Below, one piece after another: positions 4,305 to 5,167 of a stretch of 5,167 nt of DNA (positions within the stretch are counted from its first letter, which is position 1; each line of letters opens with the position of its first letter). The stretch is from Bacteroidota bacterium (GTDB taxonomy: Bacteria; Bacteroidota; Bacteroidia; Bacteroidales; UBA1556), in assembly GCA_003648395.1 (NCBI GenBank), contig QMPB01000396.1:1-5167 (forward strand). The letters are read 5' to 3'. Made by a program: the position numbers and the translations under genes. The notes beneath the pieces were generated by a model, which did no database searches, was not told where the DNA came from, and saw only the letters and a program-made list of their open reading frames with translations.

Positions 4305-5167
4305 ATGTATAAGTATTTATTTGGTCCAGTACCATCACGTCGTTTGGGAATGTCTTTGGGGATAGATTTAGTCCCTAAAAAAGTATGCTCATTAAATTGT
4401 GTTTATTGTGAGGTTGGTGAAACAACAAAGCGAACTCTTGACAGGTTAGAATATATAAAGTTTGATAAGGTAATAGAGGAACTCAATGATTTTATGAAGT
4501 CTGAGCCAGAGATTGATTATATTACATTCTCTGGATCGGGAGAGCCAACATTAAATACTAAGATTGGAGAATTAATAAAATATATCAAAGAATATTATCC
4601 TAATATTAAACTTGCTGTTTTAACCAATGGGACTTTACTTTATGATAAGTCTGTTAGAAAAGAAATATTATTAGCCGATGTTATTTTACCATCTCTAGAT
4701 GCTGCTAGTCAATTAGTCTTTGAGAAGATAGATCGGCCTTCTTCTAATTTAGATATTGATAGTTATATTCAGGGTCTAATTGATTTGAGAAAAGAGTTTA
4801 GCGGTAAGATTTGGCTAGAGGTATTGTTTTTGAAAGGATATAATGATTCAAAAGAAGAATTAGTTCTACTAAAAAATGTAATTAAAAAGATAAAACCAGA
4901 TAGTGTTCAGCTTAATACTCTTGATAGACCTGGAACTGTTGATGGATTGATTGCATTAAGTAATGATGAATTGCAAAAGATTGTAGATTTATGGAATCTT
5001 CCAAATGTTGAGATTATTGCTGCCCCAATTCAAAGAGAGAATGTAAAGTCGTATAAGTTAGATATTGAAGAATCTATTCTTGCAACAATTAATAGACGAC
5101 CATGTACCTTAGATGACCTAAGGTTAATTCTGGGAATTCATATCAATGAAATTAATAAATATCTTAG
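4305..5167 (+). CDS. Radical SAM protein, COG0731 type (3' end outside the window)
   Basis: An uninterrupted frame of 287 codons runs to the window edge without a stop, so the gene is partial at its 3' end. The opening YKYLFGPVPSRRLGMSLGID (residues 2-21) is the hallmark of this branch. The [4Fe-4S] ligands are C28, C32 and C35 (CSLNCVYC), which with S-adenosylmethionine generate a 5'-deoxyadenosyl radical. The glycine-rich motif is TFSGSGEPTLN (74-84), followed by LAVLTNGTLL (103-112) and ILPSLDA (127-133). After the barrel, SVQLNTLDRPGT is a typical late strand, and the last visible part (from about residue 255, with RRPCTLDDL) resembles the start of a winged-helix domain found at the end of relatives. 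COG0731 is named after archaeal and eukaryotic wyosine synthase TYW1, but bacterial members lack a proven tRNA role, so the substrate is unknown. It follows the CGGC gene by 21 bases. Confidence 0.9.
   Translation, partial: MYKYLFGPVPSRRLGMSLGIDLVPKKVCSLNCVYCEVGETTKRTLDRLEYIKFDKVIEELNDFMKSEPEIDYITFSGSGEPTLNTKIGELIKYIKEYYPNIKLAVLTNGTLLYDKSVRKEILLADVILPSLDAASQLVFEKIDRPSSNLDIDSYIQGLIDLRKEFSGKIWLEVLFLKGYNDSKEELVLLKNVIKKIKPDSVQLNTLDRPGTVDGLIALSNDELQKIVDLWNLPNVEIIAAPIQRENVKSYKLDIEESILATINRRPCTLDDLRLILGIHINEINKYL

Noticed and set aside
4305..5167. Naming the radical SAM gene as wybutosine synthase TYW1
   Set aside because: The COG0731 label comes from archaeal and eukaryotic enzymes acting on tRNA-Phe. 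Bacteria generally lack that pathway, so only the radical SAM class is supported.

Overview
The window is AT-rich bacterial DNA that reads as Bacteroidota, most likely the Bacteroidales/Marinilabiliales side, though the genus cannot be told. The evidence is the lack of Shine-Dalgarno sequences before most starts, promoter motifs of the TAnnTTTG (-7) type, an AAA/DUF4143 ATPase with the C-terminus usual in this phylum, a DHOD-like flavoprotein of the kind found in Bacteroidota, and several families of short-period intergenic repeats.

Layout. A complete dihydroorotate-dehydrogenase-like flavoprotein gene (1-987, +) is followed by a 347-base gap full of direct and inverted repeats (family A). 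A stand-alone AAA ATPase with a DUF4143 C-terminal half (1335-2528, +) comes next. It has a candidate promoter just upstream. A second repeat-rich gap (2529-2760) follows it, holding more family A copies and a 9-nt-periodic block (family C) that ends in a good intrinsic terminator. Two minus-strand genes come next: a small Rof-like (Rho-binding antiterminator fold) protein (2761-3021) and a 100-residue MIP18/DUF59-type protein resembling the N-terminal domain of Mrp/ApbC (3241-3543), which appears to use a TTG start. An AT-rich divergent region of 302 bases (3544-3845) carries three palindromes and an 8-nt-periodic repeat (family B). On its other side are a CGGC-domain protein (3846-4283, +) and, 21 bases later, a radical SAM protein of the COG0731 type. 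The latter starts at 4305 and is cut by the window end.

How the genes relate. The CGGC protein and the radical SAM enzyme very probably form an operon. Facing them is a gene of a family linked to iron-sulfur assembly, so the right-hand part may serve metal or Fe-S biochemistry; this is inference. The AAA/DUF4143 ATPase looks like an independent accessory gene enclosed by family A repeats. The DHOD-like gene belongs to general metabolism and has no visible link to its neighbours.

Most of the unexplained structure lies between the genes. Three repeat families with different periods (20 or 16, 9 and 8 nt) are present. One 8-nt array is split by a 20-base palindrome-rich insertion, and one 9-nt array, with a terminator, lies between two identical 18-base repeats. 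No complete mobile element, CRISPR array, tRNA or rRNA is seen.
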